Below, one piece after another: positions 6,391-13,673 of a DNA stretch of 13,773 bases. The DNA is from an uncultured Oscillospiraceae bacterium (lineage in GTDB: Bacteria > Bacillota > Clostridia > Oscillospirales > Oscillospiraceae). The position numbers and the translations under genes are program-made. The stretch lies in the NCBI GenBank assembly GCA_934630985.1, contig CAKTXO010000035.1:1-13773 (forward strand). Reading direction: 5' to 3'. A model generated the notes under the pieces. The model did no database searches, was not told where the DNA came from, and saw nothing but the letters and a program-made list of their open reading frames with translations. Each line of letters starts with the position of its first letter. Within the stretch, counting starts at the first letter, position 1.

Positions 6391-7368
6391 TTACTCCCCT
6401 TTATTTGCCGTCTGCTTTTCCACTTCCAGTTCCTTCGCGCCCAGCGCGAGAGCACGCTTTTTCTCCTGATTGCGCCGTGCCTGACCAATGATGACCAGGC
6501 CTACCAAAGTGGTGATATAAGGAGCCAGGGAGGCCAGCTGCGGCGGCATACGGGAGGTTTGCAGTGCTATGCCGAAAGCGTCTGCCGCACCGAAGAGAAT
6601 GGCACACAAAAGGGTAAGCACCGGATGCCCGGCACCCAGATTCTGTGCGGCGATGCCGTTGAATCCGCGTCCGTTCATCATATCCCGGGTAAAGAACGGG
6701 GTATAGCCCATAGACATAAACATACCGCCGAAGGAAGCCAGCACACCGCCGATCATCAGGGCGATCATCTGAACCTTAATCACATTGGTGCCTACCGACT
6801 CCGCTGCCTCAGGGCTTTCCCCTACCGAACGAATCCGCAGACCCAGGGGCGTCTTATAAAGCAGAATGTAGACCAAAATGACGGACAGATATGCCAGATA
6901 GGTCAGCAGGTTCTGTCCGGAAAGGATCTGCCCGATAACCGGGATATCCTGAATGAAGGGAATGTTCACGACAGGAAACTGCAGACTGTTCAGAGAAATG
7001 GAGCTGGCCTTTTGACCGGATATGACATACAGAGCGAAGATTGTACCGCCGCTGCCCAGTGTATTCAGCGCCAAACCGACCAGCATTACTTTTGTTTTCA
7101 GTACCAGAACAAAGTAGGCGAACAGACCCGCAATCAGGCAGCCTGCCAAAATGCCGCAGATCATCCCTACCAGCAGACTTTGGGACAAAGCACTGCCGAT
7201 TACTCCACCCAATGCGGCGAAAAGCATCATGCCTTCGTAGGCAATGCAAAGAATATTTGCCTTAGCTCCCAAAACCGCGGCCATCGAAACAAAGATCAAC
7301 GGGGTGCTCATTCTAACGACGGCGTTGGCAAAAGCAGGAGATAGGACAAATGCCATCAAATCGTTCAT
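6391..7368 (-). CDS. nupQ: Nucleoside ABC transporter permease 2 (NupQ-like)
   Basis: A 325-residue integral membrane protein of the BPD_transp_2 class that pairs with BMP-type binding proteins. It has several long hydrophobic segments and family blocks such as LGAKANILCIAYEGMML (the helix near the N-terminus that typifies this permease), KTPLGLRIRSVGESPEAAES (the cytoplasmic loop that contacts the ATPase) and GRGFNGIAAQNLGAGHP. The tail is charged. It forms a heterodimer with permease 1 (8238-9332) to import nucleosides. GGGAGGA lies 6-7 bases ahead of the ATG. It is separated from permease 1 by the purine nucleoside phosphorylase gene, an interleaving that ties uptake to cleavage within one transcript. 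Confidence 0.92.
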   Translation of the reverse strand: MNDLMAFVLSPAFANAVVRMSTPLIFVSMAAVLGAKANILCIAYEGMMLFAALGGVIGSALSQSLLVGMICGILAGCLIAGLFAYFVLVLKTKVMLVGLALNTLGSGGTIFALYVISGQKASSISLNSLQFPVVNIPFIQDIPVIGQILSGQNLLTYLAYLSVILVYILLYKTPLGLRIRSVGESPEAAESVGTNVIKVQMIALMIGGVLASFGGMFMSMGYTPFFTRDMMNGRGFNGIAAQNLGAGHPVLTLLCAILFGAADAFGIALQTSRMPPQLASLAPYITTLVGLVIIGQARRNQEKKRALALGAKELEVEKQTANKGE

Positions 7369-7382
7369 GACAGTCCTCCCGT

Positions 7383-8219
7383 TTACTTCTGATTGGAAAG
7401 CAGGTGACCTATTTTTTCAATGGAGCAGGTTACAAGCTGCGCAAAATTCTCGTCCACACTTTCCTGGGGTTCGTGGGTGAGCACCTCGTCCAGAATACCG
7501 GCACCCATATTCCCAATTGCGGAGATGCCGCACACGCGCATTCCCATATGGTTTCCGGCAATGGCTTCACAGACGGTACTCATGCCTACCACGTCGCCGC
7601 CCAGCTTTTCCAGAACTCTGATTTCTTCCGGCGTTTCATACTGAGGCCCGGTTAACTGCACATAGATGCCTTCCTGCAGACGCAGATTCCGCTCGGACGC
7701 CGCCTGACGAATGGCCGCGCAAAGCTCAGGACGGTAAACGTGGGTCATATCCGGGAAACGGGGGCCTAACTCCTCCATGTTCTCCCCCAGCAGCGGAGAA
7801 GGAATGAACAGGGACAGGTGATCCTTGATCAGCATCAGATCACCGGGACGGTAGCTTCTGTTCACAGCGCCCACACCATTCGTCAGGAAGAGCACCTTGG
7901 CACCCAACAGTCCCATCAGCCGGATGGGCAGGCACACATCCTCCATGGTATATCCCTCGTAAAAGTGGACACGGCCCTGCATCACAACCACCGGAACCCC
8001 GGCAATCCGGCCGAAGACAAAACGCCCCGCGTGACCCACGACCGTAGAAACCGGGAAGCCCTCAATCTCATGATAGTCCACAACCGCCAGTTCTTCAATT
8101 CTGTCGCCGTAACCGCCCAAGCCGGTTCCCAGAACAAGAGCCACCTCCGGGACAAAATCACCGATCTTCTCCTTTACGATTCTGGTACAATTCAACAGCT
8201 TTTCATATGCGCTATTCAT
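7383..8219 (-). CDS. punA: Purine nucleoside phosphorylase (trimeric type)
   Basis: A 278-residue cytoplasmic enzyme predicted to convert inosine or guanosine plus phosphate into hypoxanthine or guanine and ribose-1-phosphate. The PNP-I landmarks are present: LVLGTGLGG (phosphate loop), GHAGRFVFG, MQGRVHFYEGY (catalytic His region), TNGVGAVN, GPQYETPEEIR (purine-site Glu), VGMSTVCEA, and SAIGNMGAG with the purine-binding Asn. The segment SAIGN and the TNGVGAVN block differ slightly from textbook PunA (usually ITN and TNAAGG), which may shift specificity. GAAAGGAA lies about 9 bases upstream of the ATG. It sits between the two permease genes (18 bases after permease 1, 14 before permease 2). 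Confidence 0.92.
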   Translation of the reverse strand: MNSAYEKLLNCTRIVKEKIGDFVPEVALVLGTGLGGYGDRIEELAVVDYHEIEGFPVSTVVGHAGRFVFGRIAGVPVVVMQGRVHFYEGYTMEDVCLPIRLMGLLGAKVLFLTNGVGAVNRSYRPGDLMLIKDHLSLFIPSPLLGENMEELGPRFPDMTHVYRPELCAAIRQAASERNLRLQEGIYVQLTGPQYETPEEIRVLEKLGGDVVGMSTVCEAIAGNHMGMRVCGISAIGNMGAGILDEVLTHEPQESVDENFAQLVTCSIEKIGHLLSNQK

Positions 8220-8237
8220 ATTCTTGCGTTCCTTTCT

Positions 8238-9332
8238 TCACTTTTCAGTTTTCTGCTCCATCTGTGCCTGCCGGGAAGCCTGAACAATCTGACGCTGCTT
8301 CCAGCCGGCAAGGAACCGTTCGGCAGCTACAAACATAATAATCACTGCCTGCACAATGCTGATGATTTCAATCGGCACGTCACAGGTGCGATTAACCACA
8401 TCGGCACCTGTGCGGATGTAGGCAACGAACAGAGCGGCAAACGGTACATATTTGGGATTGTTCTGGGCGATAACCGCAATCATGATGCCGTCCCAGCCGT
8501 GACCGGACAGGCCATCATAGGAAAAGCGTCGGTACATGCCCAGCTGTTCCACGGCGCCGCCCATGCCGGCAAGGAAGCCGCCCGCCATAGATGCACTGAG
8601 AATCATGCCGGCAACGCCCATGCCCTGGAATTTGGAGAAATTGGCATTCAGACCGGTCATGCGCACGCCGTAGCCCCAAGGGCTTTTGTACAGTGCCAGA
8701 TAGCCGACAATTACAACAATTACCGCCAAAATCAGTCCCACATGGATGTTCGTTTTGGAAAAAAGCTTAAAAAGTCTGGCAGTCGCCTGATATTTTTCGG
8801 ATCCGTCAAAACCCGCCGCCGGATCTCGCAGCACATAGTGCATCAGGTATTTGCCGATATAAAGGCAAATAAAATTAACCATCAGAGAAGAGACTACGGT
8901 CATGGTATCGAATCGGATGTACATCAGTGCCGGGATCGCGCAGATCAGCGCTCCCAATGCGCCTGCTGCCAGGATGCACAGCAACGGATGCAGTCCCGCC
9001 GCAATGCCGCTTTGCGTTGCAATTGCCGCGCAAGTAATACCGGTGATGTAAAAGATGCCTTCAATGCAAAGACTGATCTGGCCGCAGGCAAACACGATAC
9101 AGACGGCTGTACCGGTAAACAGCAGCGGAATCGCCTTTTCCACCACATTGCCAAGTCGGCTTATGGAGGTCAGAGGGCCAGTAAGGAAGCCCATCAACGC
9201 CTCCAGTGGTCTTTCGCTCACAGCAGCAATCAGAGCCAGCGCAATGACCAGTGCAATCCCCACACCCACCAGAGTCCGTATGATGGTGAAGCGATTTTCA
9301 ATGGACTCGACATTTTTAGTTGTGACTCTCAA
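8238..9332 (-). CDS. nupP: Nucleoside ABC transporter permease 1 (NupP-like)
   Basis: A 364-residue integral membrane subunit of the BPD_transp_2 class. Hydrophobic segments start with TLVGVGIALVIALALIAAV. The block CGQISLCIEGIFYITGI and the coupling loop LYKSPWGYGVRMTGLNANFS match NupP-type permeases. A start at TTG 9332 (sequence LRVTTKNVESIENR) is chosen because GGAGG (9345-9341) lies 8 bases upstream and the product then has normal family length. The frame stays open to 9530, but that part lies inside the ATPase gene and reads as arginine/serine-rich non-family sequence. The resulting 17-base overlap with the ATPase gene implies translational coupling. A GTG 9 bases upstream is an alternative but sits almost on the ribosome binding site. 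Confidence 0.88.
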   Translation of the reverse strand: MRVTTKNVESIENRFTIIRTLVGVGIALVIALALIAAVSERPLEALMGFLTGPLTSISRLGNVVEKAIPLLFTGTAVCIVFACGQISLCIEGIFYITGITCAAIATQSGIAAGLHPLLCILAAGALGALICAIPALMYIRFDTMTVVSSLMVNFICLYIGKYLMHYVLRDPAAGFDGSEKYQATARLFKLFSKTNIHVGLILAVIVVIVGYLALYKSPWGYGVRMTGLNANFSKFQGMGVAGMILSASMAGGFLAGMGGAVEQLGMYRRFSYDGLSGHGWDGIMIAVIAQNNPKYVPFAALFVAYIRTGADVVNRTCDVPIEIISIVQAVIIMFVAAERFLAGWKQRQIVQASRQAQMEQKTEK

Positions 9333-10905
9333 GGACGGCACCTCCAATTTCTTCAGCACTTTGCTTACGGATGCCCAGCATGTATTCACCGAGCAGATTT
9401 TCGTCAATTTCGTCAACCCTGGGGATATGCGCCACGATCTGACCACCGTGGAAAACGAGGATACGGTCGCTGACCTGCATAACCTCTGCCAGATCTGCCG
9501 AGAACAGGAGGATGGCCGCTCCCTGGTCACGCAGTTCCACCAGGCGCTTGCGAATGAATTCCGTCGCGCCTACGTCAATGCCTCTGGTAGGCTGACTGGC
9601 AATCAGAATCTTGGGATGGGATGAGCATTCCCGAGCGGTAATGACCTTCTGCATATTGCCGCCGGACAGGGTGCGCATGTAGGCATCCTTGCCGTCGCAG
9701 GCCACCAGGTAGCCCCGAATCAGTTCCTCTGCCTCTCGATCCATCTTGGCCTTATCCATCAGAGGCCCACGGCAGTATTCCTTTTTATAATACCGGTCAG
9801 AGATCAGGTTTTCCTCAATTGTGCCTTCCCGGACAAGATCATAGACCATGCGATCCTCGGAGATAAAGGATGCGCCCTCCTCCCGCATTTGACGGATTGA
9901 CATGTTGGCAGTATTGCGGCCGTTGAGCAGGACTGTGCCTTCCTGCTGGCGCTCCAGACCTGTAAGGATTGCCGCAAGCTCCGACTGTCCGTTGCCTTCC
10001 ACACCCGCGATGCCGATAATCTCGCCCCGGCGCAAATCAAAGCTGACCTTTTTCAGCACCTGCTTGCCATACATATTTGTAAAATCGAGCTTGCGTACAC
10101 TGAGGACGCTTTCACCCGGTTGTGCTTTTTGTTTTTCGATATTCATCAGAACATCCCGGCCTACCATCATCCGGGAAATGTCCCGCTCGGTGACATCCTC
10201 AATACGAGCGGTTCCCACAACCTGACCATCCCGCAGAACGGTGATTCGGTCGCAAATTTCCTTAATCTCATTGAGCTTATGGGAGATAAAAATTATGGTA
10301 AAGCCCTGCTTTTTCAAATTTTTCAGCTGAACGAAAAGTTCCTCTGTTTCCTGGGGCGTGAGCACGGCGGTAGGCTCGTCCAGCAACAGGATCTTTGCTC
10401 CGCGCAGCAGAATTTTCAGGATCTCCACTCTCTGCTTATAGCCTACGGACAAGTCCATGACCCTTTTGTCCGGGTTGATGGGAAGATTGTACTTTTCGGC
10501 AACCTCTCGGGTCATCCTGACTGCCTGCTTATAATCAAAAAATACCCTTTTCTTCCGGGGTTCCGCGCCCAGAACCATGTTTTCCGCTACCGTGAGAGAC
10601 GGGACAAGCATAAAATGCTGATGAACCATGCCGATGCCGTACTCCAGCGCAACCAAGGGATTGGATATCTGCACTTCCTGCCCGTTAATGAAAATTTTGC
10701 CTTCTTCCGGCACCTCCTGTCCGAAGAGCACCTTCATCAGGGTAGATTTCCCCGCTCCGTTTTCTCCCACGAGGCCATGGATTTCTCCCTTTTGAACACC
10801 AAAAGTGATATCCTTATTGGCCATGAAACCGTTGGCGTAAATTTTGGTAATGTGCTGCATGGAAAGAATTTCCGTCGCAGCCGGTGTCGCTCCAGACACT
10901 TCCAT
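9316..10905 (-). CDS. nupO: Nucleoside ABC transporter ATP-binding protein (NupO-like)
   Basis: A 529-residue tandem ATPase that powers nucleoside import. The first domain has Walker A GENGAGKST (47-55), Q-loop VHQHFML, signature LSVGYKQRVEI and Walker B ILLLDEPTAVL, then ISHK. The second has a degenerate Walker A (GVEGNGQSE, no Lys), signature LSGGNMQK and altered Walker B ILIASQPTRGID, with Gln for the catalytic Glu, so only one site should hydrolyse well. This asymmetry is usual for BMP-linked importers. AGGAGG ends a single base before the ATG at 10905; a GTG at 10899, 7 bases from it, may be the true start and would remove two residues. The 128-base gap to the binding-protein gene contains a strong stem-loop. 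Confidence 0.93.
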   Translation of the reverse strand: MEVSGATPAATEILSMQHITKIYANGFMANKDITFGVQKGEIHGLVGENGAGKSTLMKVLFGQEVPEEGKIFINGQEVQISNPLVALEYGIGMVHQHFMLVPSLTVAENMVLGAEPRKKRVFFDYKQAVRMTREVAEKYNLPINPDKRVMDLSVGYKQRVEILKILLRGAKILLLDEPTAVLTPQETEELFVQLKNLKKQGFTIIFISHKLNEIKEICDRITVLRDGQVVGTARIEDVTERDISRMMVGRDVLMNIEKQKAQPGESVLSVRKLDFTNMYGKQVLKKVSFDLRRGEIIGIAGVEGNGQSELAAILTGLERQQEGTVLLNGRNTANMSIRQMREEGASFISEDRMVYDLVREGTIEENLISDRYYKKEYCRGPLMDKAKMDREAEELIRGYLVACDGKDAYMRTLSGGNMQKVITARECSSHPKILIASQPTRGIDVGATEFIRKRLVELRDQGAAILLFSADLAEVMQVSDRILVFHGGQIVAHIPRVDEIDENLLGEYMLGIRKQSAEEIGGAVLESHN

Positions 10906-10938
10906 TCCTCCTTATGTTTGTATATCCGCAAATCATAG

Positions 10939-10964
10939 GGGCCCGGTCCGAACGGGCCGGGCCC
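10939..10964 (-). other. G+C-rich intercistronic stem-loop between binding protein and ATPase genes
   Basis: GGGCCCGGTCC (10939-10949) pairs with GGGCCGGGCCC (10954-10964), with one wobble pair, around a 4-base loop. On the minus strand it lies downstream of the binding-protein stop and about 33 bases before the ATPase start. There is no T-run after it. It probably protects the upstream mRNA from 3' decay, or attenuates expression, so that the binding lipoprotein is made in excess, as is common in ABC import operons (inference). Confidence 0.65.
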
Positions 10965-11033
10965 TCAAGACGTCAGGCGGATTCAGCCCCATTGATCTTC
11001 CTGTGGGCAACGAAAGCAGCCCAGTGTACAGCC

Positions 11034-12167
11034 TTACTCCACCGCACTGGCGCGAGCAAGAATTGCGGCGTATTCTTCATCCGTTGCACCGATTACGGTA
11101 CTGACCTTGACTTCCCCGCTGGAAACAGCTTCGTCCGCTTCCTTCAGTTTGGCCTTAATGGCATCATCCACAATGGCATCAAAGTATTCGTTTTCAACAA
11201 TGAACATACCGTGATCGGCAAGGCCGTAGCGGGTGTGGGTTCCAAACTCCAGAGTGCCATCCGCATACTTTTCCAGCTGATCATACAGGATGGTGCCAAA
11301 GTCCTTGCACACGGAAGTAACAATGCGCTGAGCCATGGCATTGTTGTTGGAGGAAACCTCTGCTGCCAGGTCGGTATCCACACCGATCATATAATGTCCC
11401 GTCTGGAGTGCGGCGTTCGCTACGCCCAGACCTGCGGCACCGTTAACGGAGTATACGATATCCGCGCCCCGGTTGAACTGAGCCAGAGCGTGCTCGGATG
11501 CGCTGGCGGTATCGCTGAAGCTGCCGTTGTAGGAGTAGATGATTTCGATGGCGGGATCCACCCACTTCGCGCCGTCAATATAGCCGGCCAGGAAGTCATC
11601 CAGCATACCGGGGTTTGCCATAACGCAGCCGATGACCTTATCATCATTGAATCCGTCCTTGCCGCTGGTGGTCAGGCAGGCTGCCAGGACACCGGCCAGG
11701 AACGAGCCCTCATTCTGGAGGCCCTCGACGGATACACAGTTGTTGAAATTACCGGTGCTGTAGTCCAGAGAGCTGTCAAACACCATAAAATGCTGGTCGG
11801 GATACTCGGCAACCGCTTCGCAGACGGGATCAATCATCTGGAAGAAGCCTGTTACGATCAGATCCCACTCCCCGGACCCGCACAGATCAATAAGGCTGGA
11901 AGTGTAAAGAGAGGTATCATTGTTCAGCTCAATGCACTTGGTGTTCATGCCGAAATCTTCGCCGGCCTTTTTAACAGAGTCCCATACCAAATCCACCAGA
12001 GGATCATCGCCCAGGGAGCTGCTGGTGACGTAGACTACATTTTTCTTGCCGTCGGCCCCGTCGCCGGAGGGGGTGCTCTTCCCGGAATCGGAAGTCTTGC
12101 CGCAGCCAGAGAAAAGCAGGGAAGCAGTCAGCGTGACGCTCAGAATCAGTGCTAATACCTTTTTCAT
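11034..12167 (-). CDS. BMP-family nucleoside-binding lipoprotein
   Basis: A 377-residue membrane-anchored substrate-binding protein of the Bmp/PnrA family, which captures nucleosides outside the cell for the ABC importer encoded next. A signal peptide (MKKVLALILSV) ends in lipobox LFSGC with lipidated Cys22, followed by a Ser/Gly/Asp-rich linker. Family blocks include DLIVTGFFQMIDPVCEAV (the usual GFGF-type loop region), DQHFMVFDSSLDY, NEGSFLAGVLAA, GADIVYSVNGAAGLGV and YMIGVDTDLA. The ATG at 12167 has GGAGG 9 bases upstream; the frame stays open to a TTG at 12245, but that lacks a ribosome binding site and lies before the signal peptide. Purine nucleosides are the likeliest ligands given the phosphorylase gene in the operon. 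Confidence 0.93.
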   Translation of the reverse strand: MKKVLALILSVTLTASLLFSGCGKTSDSGKSTPSGDGADGKKNVVYVTSSSLGDDPLVDLVWDSVKKAGEDFGMNTKCIELNNDTSLYTSSLIDLCGSGEWDLIVTGFFQMIDPVCEAVAEYPDQHFMVFDSSLDYSTGNFNNCVSVEGLQNEGSFLAGVLAACLTTSGKDGFNDDKVIGCVMANPGMLDDFLAGYIDGAKWVDPAIEIIYSYNGSFSDTASASEHALAQFNRGADIVYSVNGAAGLGVANAALQTGHYMIGVDTDLAAEVSSNNNAMAQRIVTSVCKDFGTILYDQLEKYADGTLEFGTHTRYGLADHGMFIVENEYFDAIVDDAIKAKLKEADEAVSSGEVKVSTVIGATDEEYAAILARASAVE

Positions 12168-12216
12168 ATTGTTTTCCTCCAAGTTGTTTTTAGTACTCCG
12201 TATAACACGAAGCTTT

Positions 12217-12245
12217 TGCATAAGATTCGGGAAACTCTGATTCAA
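12217..12245 (-). promoter_or_regulatory. Possible promoter of the nucleoside operon
   Basis: On the minus strand TTGAAT (12245-12240) and TATGCA (12222-12217) are 17 bases apart and lie about 50 bases before the binding-protein start. The -10 matches the consensus only partly. The 140-base gap between the YczE-like gene and this gene has no clear terminator, so readthrough from the upstream promoter is also possible. Confidence 0.35.
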
Positions 12246-12307
12246 TCGGCAGGCGCCGGACGAAAATGATCCGCTATCCAGCCGCAGATGTTTTATTCAG
12301 AGGTTCC

Positions 12308-12925
12308 TCAGTTTGTCAGAACAGCTTTGCGCCGCAGTAAGCGGGTGCTGCGCTTGATAAAGAACTGTGTCAGGAATCCGCCGGTGACGGTGCTGATAAT
12401 CGAGCCGATACCGATTGTTCCGCCTAACACAATGCCTACAAACATCAGCAGACCGTCTGCGAGAATCTTGGCATATTTGTACTGCCATTTTGTAAATCGG
12501 TATATCATAATGCTGTATGCGTCATATGCGCTCATGCCATAGTTCACCGCAACGTAAAAGCCGGTGCCCATGGAACCGAGAATCAATCCCAGCACATACA
12601 TGAGATAGATGCCGGCTGTTGACGGCGCAGGCAGCAGTGTGATAACCCATTTCCAAAAATCAATGGAAAAACCGGTAAAAAACAGGCTAATCAGTGTACC
12701 AAGGCTGATCAAATCCCGTGCGGTCAGGCAAACCAAAGCAAGAAGCATCAAGCTGACAGTGATATCTGCCATACCGCGGGAAATATGCAAGGCCTTATGT
12801 ACACCATCTACCATTGTGCCGATAGAACCGGTGCCCAGGTCGGCCTGATAGACCAGCGCAGAACCAAGCGCCATAACAAAAAGTCCCACGCAGATCAAGA
12901 ACGTATCCTTACAAATTTGTATCAA
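12308..12925 (-). CDS. YczE/YitT-like integral membrane protein
   Basis: A 205-residue membrane protein with about five hydrophobic segments. The N-terminus has FLICVGLFVMALGSALVY, followed by a motif (QADLGTGSIGTMVDG) like the 'ADLGxxP' region of YczE/YyaS/YitT proteins, and later GMSAYDAYSIM. The family is of poorly known function, possibly small-molecule export. Two starts are possible: TTG 12925 (AAGG 5 bases ahead) and CTG 12937 (AGGAGGAG 5 bases ahead), giving four more residues. The stronger ribosome binding site favours the CTG, but CTG starts are rare. The gene lies downstream of a promoter and a structured leader with a terminator, so transcription is probably controlled by attenuation. 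It may be the first gene of the nucleoside operon. Confidence 0.82.
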   Translation of the reverse strand: MIQICKDTFLICVGLFVMALGSALVYQADLGTGSIGTMVDGVHKALHISRGMADITVSLMLLALVCLTARDLISLGTLISLFFTGFSIDFWKWVITLLPAPSTAGIYLMYVLGLILGSMGTGFYVAVNYGMSAYDAYSIMIYRFTKWQYKYAKILADGLLMFVGIVLGGTIGIGSIISTVTGGFLTQFFIKRSTRLLRRKAVLTN

Positions 12926-13127
12926 TTTTACCTTCAGCGAAACTCCTCCTCAAGAAAAAAGTAGCACACCTCTCGACCGCGAAGGTCAAGTCAGTATGCT
13001 ACAACATTTCAGTCAGCTATTACCTTAAACTGTGCATATTCAGTTTTGCTGCCGCAGACAACAGTGTCCATACATCGGACGGCGGTATGCATCCCGCTAC
13101 CGTGTCTGCTGTGAATTCACTGCTAGC
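12926..13127 (-). promoter_or_regulatory. Structured 5' leader, riboswitch-like, class unidentified
   Basis: The roughly 200-base leader folds on the minus strand into a three-way junction. P1 is GCAGACA (13109-13103) with TGTCTGC (13060-13054). P2 is CGGTA (13102-13098) with TACCG (13087-13083). P3 is GTCC (13080-13077) with GGAC (13069-13066). A separate hairpin AAACTG/CAGTTT (13046-13041, 13032-13027) follows, then an intrinsic terminator. The P2 loop (TGCAT) and the second hairpin loop (ATGCA) are complementary and could kiss. The RNA 5' end (TGCTA, 13128-13124) mimics the terminator 3' arm and could act as antiterminator. I find no T-box motif and none of the purine, TPP, FMN, SAM, cobalamin or THF signatures I know. 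Confidence 0.6.
12955..13002 (-). terminator. Leader terminator ahead of the YczE-like gene
   Basis: GTAGCA(TAC) at 13002-12994 pairs with TGTGCTAC (12961-12968). An inner TTGACC/GGTCGA stem closes a TTCG-type loop, and six T residues follow (12960-12955). It lies directly before the ribosome binding site of the YczE-like gene, so it is a conditional terminator rather than the end of another gene. Confidence 0.8.
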
Positions 13128-13133
13128 ACCTAC

Positions 13134-13162
13134 ATAATAGCAAAGTAAGTGCTGTTTGTCAA
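13134..13162 (-). promoter_or_regulatory. Promoter of the leader and YczE-like gene
   Basis: Minus-strand TTGACA (13162-13157, perfect) and TATTAT (13139-13134) are separated by exactly 17 bases. Transcription should start near 13127. Confidence 0.82.
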
Positions 13163-13184
13163 TACAATTTTTAGGCAATATGCT
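13156..13184 (+). promoter_or_regulatory. Possible overlapping + strand promoter
   Basis: TTGTCA (13156-13161) and TATGCT (13179-13184), 17 bases apart, read rightwards and share their -35 with the leftward TTGACA promoter. Both boxes deviate by one or more bases from consensus. It could drive the weak small frame at 13254-13469. Confidence 0.3.
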
Positions 13185-13253
13185 ATTATTTTATGTCAGA
13201 TGACGTTTTATGCAGCAAATGTCAGAAGATAATAGGAAAACATAAGGGATTAG

Positions 13254-13469
13254 ATGCTATTTCATATTGGAAACTTGGAAAAGGTCGAAAAAGCCATTTC
13301 CGAAACAGAAGGCCATGGCATATGCGTGTCTTTCCGGTTTATCAAAATGAACACTCCCATAGCCTGCAAGGCTGCCGTTCAGATTTCGGCAAGCAAAAAA
13401 CGGACAGCCTATTTCCCATATAAATCCGGCGGAAAAACGAAGCGAGAATCTGTCCCCCCTCCGACCTGA
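13254..13469 (+). CDS. Possible small protein, unrecognised
   Basis: A 71-codon frame whose ATG has AAGGG 5 bases upstream. The first 22 residues (MLFHIGNLEKVEKAISETEG) look like a helix-forming peptide. The remainder is basic and ends in a Pro-rich tail that does not look like a folded domain. No family recognised. A possible + strand promoter (13156-13184) lies ahead, and a weak hairpin followed by TTTT (13500-13527) lies behind. It may be a small gene, a decayed remnant, or chance. Apart from this frame, 13190-13670 shows nothing I can support as a gene. Confidence 0.2.
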   Translation: MLFHIGNLEKVEKAISETEGHGICVSFRFIKMNTPIACKAAVQISASKKRTAYFPYKSGGKTKRESVPPPT

Positions 13470-13499
13470 AGCAGGACATTTCCATGCGCTCCTGCTGGA

Positions 13500-13527
13500 G
13501 CCTCATGTCTGCCTGAGGCAAGTTTTC
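13500..13527 (+). terminator. Weak terminator-like hairpin
   Basis: GCCTCA (13500-13505) pairs with TGAGGC (13514-13519), followed by AAGTTTTCC. Just upstream, AGCAGGA (13470-13476) and TCCTGCT (13490-13496) form another 7-bp stem. Stem and T-run are both short, so the call is tentative. Confidence 0.3.
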
Positions 13528-13673
13528 CTTGTCACCGGTCAGAGCACTTGCGGGCAGTTGTCGGGATACCTGTAGATACCGAAAGCCTGGCTCTGCATTC
13601 TGACAGGTTTTTCCTGAGGATATCCGAGAAAATTGTCATATTTGGACAAAATTGGAAAAACCGTAAAAACCAC

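Noticed and set aside
7818..9473. 551-codon + strand frame opposite permease 1 and part of the phosphorylase
   Set aside because: Rich in His, Gln and Asn with no domain; both minus-strand genes beneath it are unmistakable.
9333..9530. N-terminal extension of permease 1 into the ATPase gene
   Set aside because: The extension is Arg/Ser-rich non-family sequence, and a TTG with a well-spaced GGAGG gives the expected length.
10884..12155. 423-codon + strand frame opposite the BMP lipoprotein
   Set aside because: Shadow of a clear lipoprotein gene; no ribosome binding site and no domain.
12926..13133. T-box or purine riboswitch identity for the YczE leader
   Set aside because: The T-box core (GGGTGGNACCGCG-like) and the conserved purine-riboswitch loops are absent on inspection, so no class was assigned.
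13193..13423. 76-codon + strand frame with a CSKC motif
   Set aside because: No ribosome binding site; overlaps in another frame the slightly better-supported 13254-13469; composition not protein-like.
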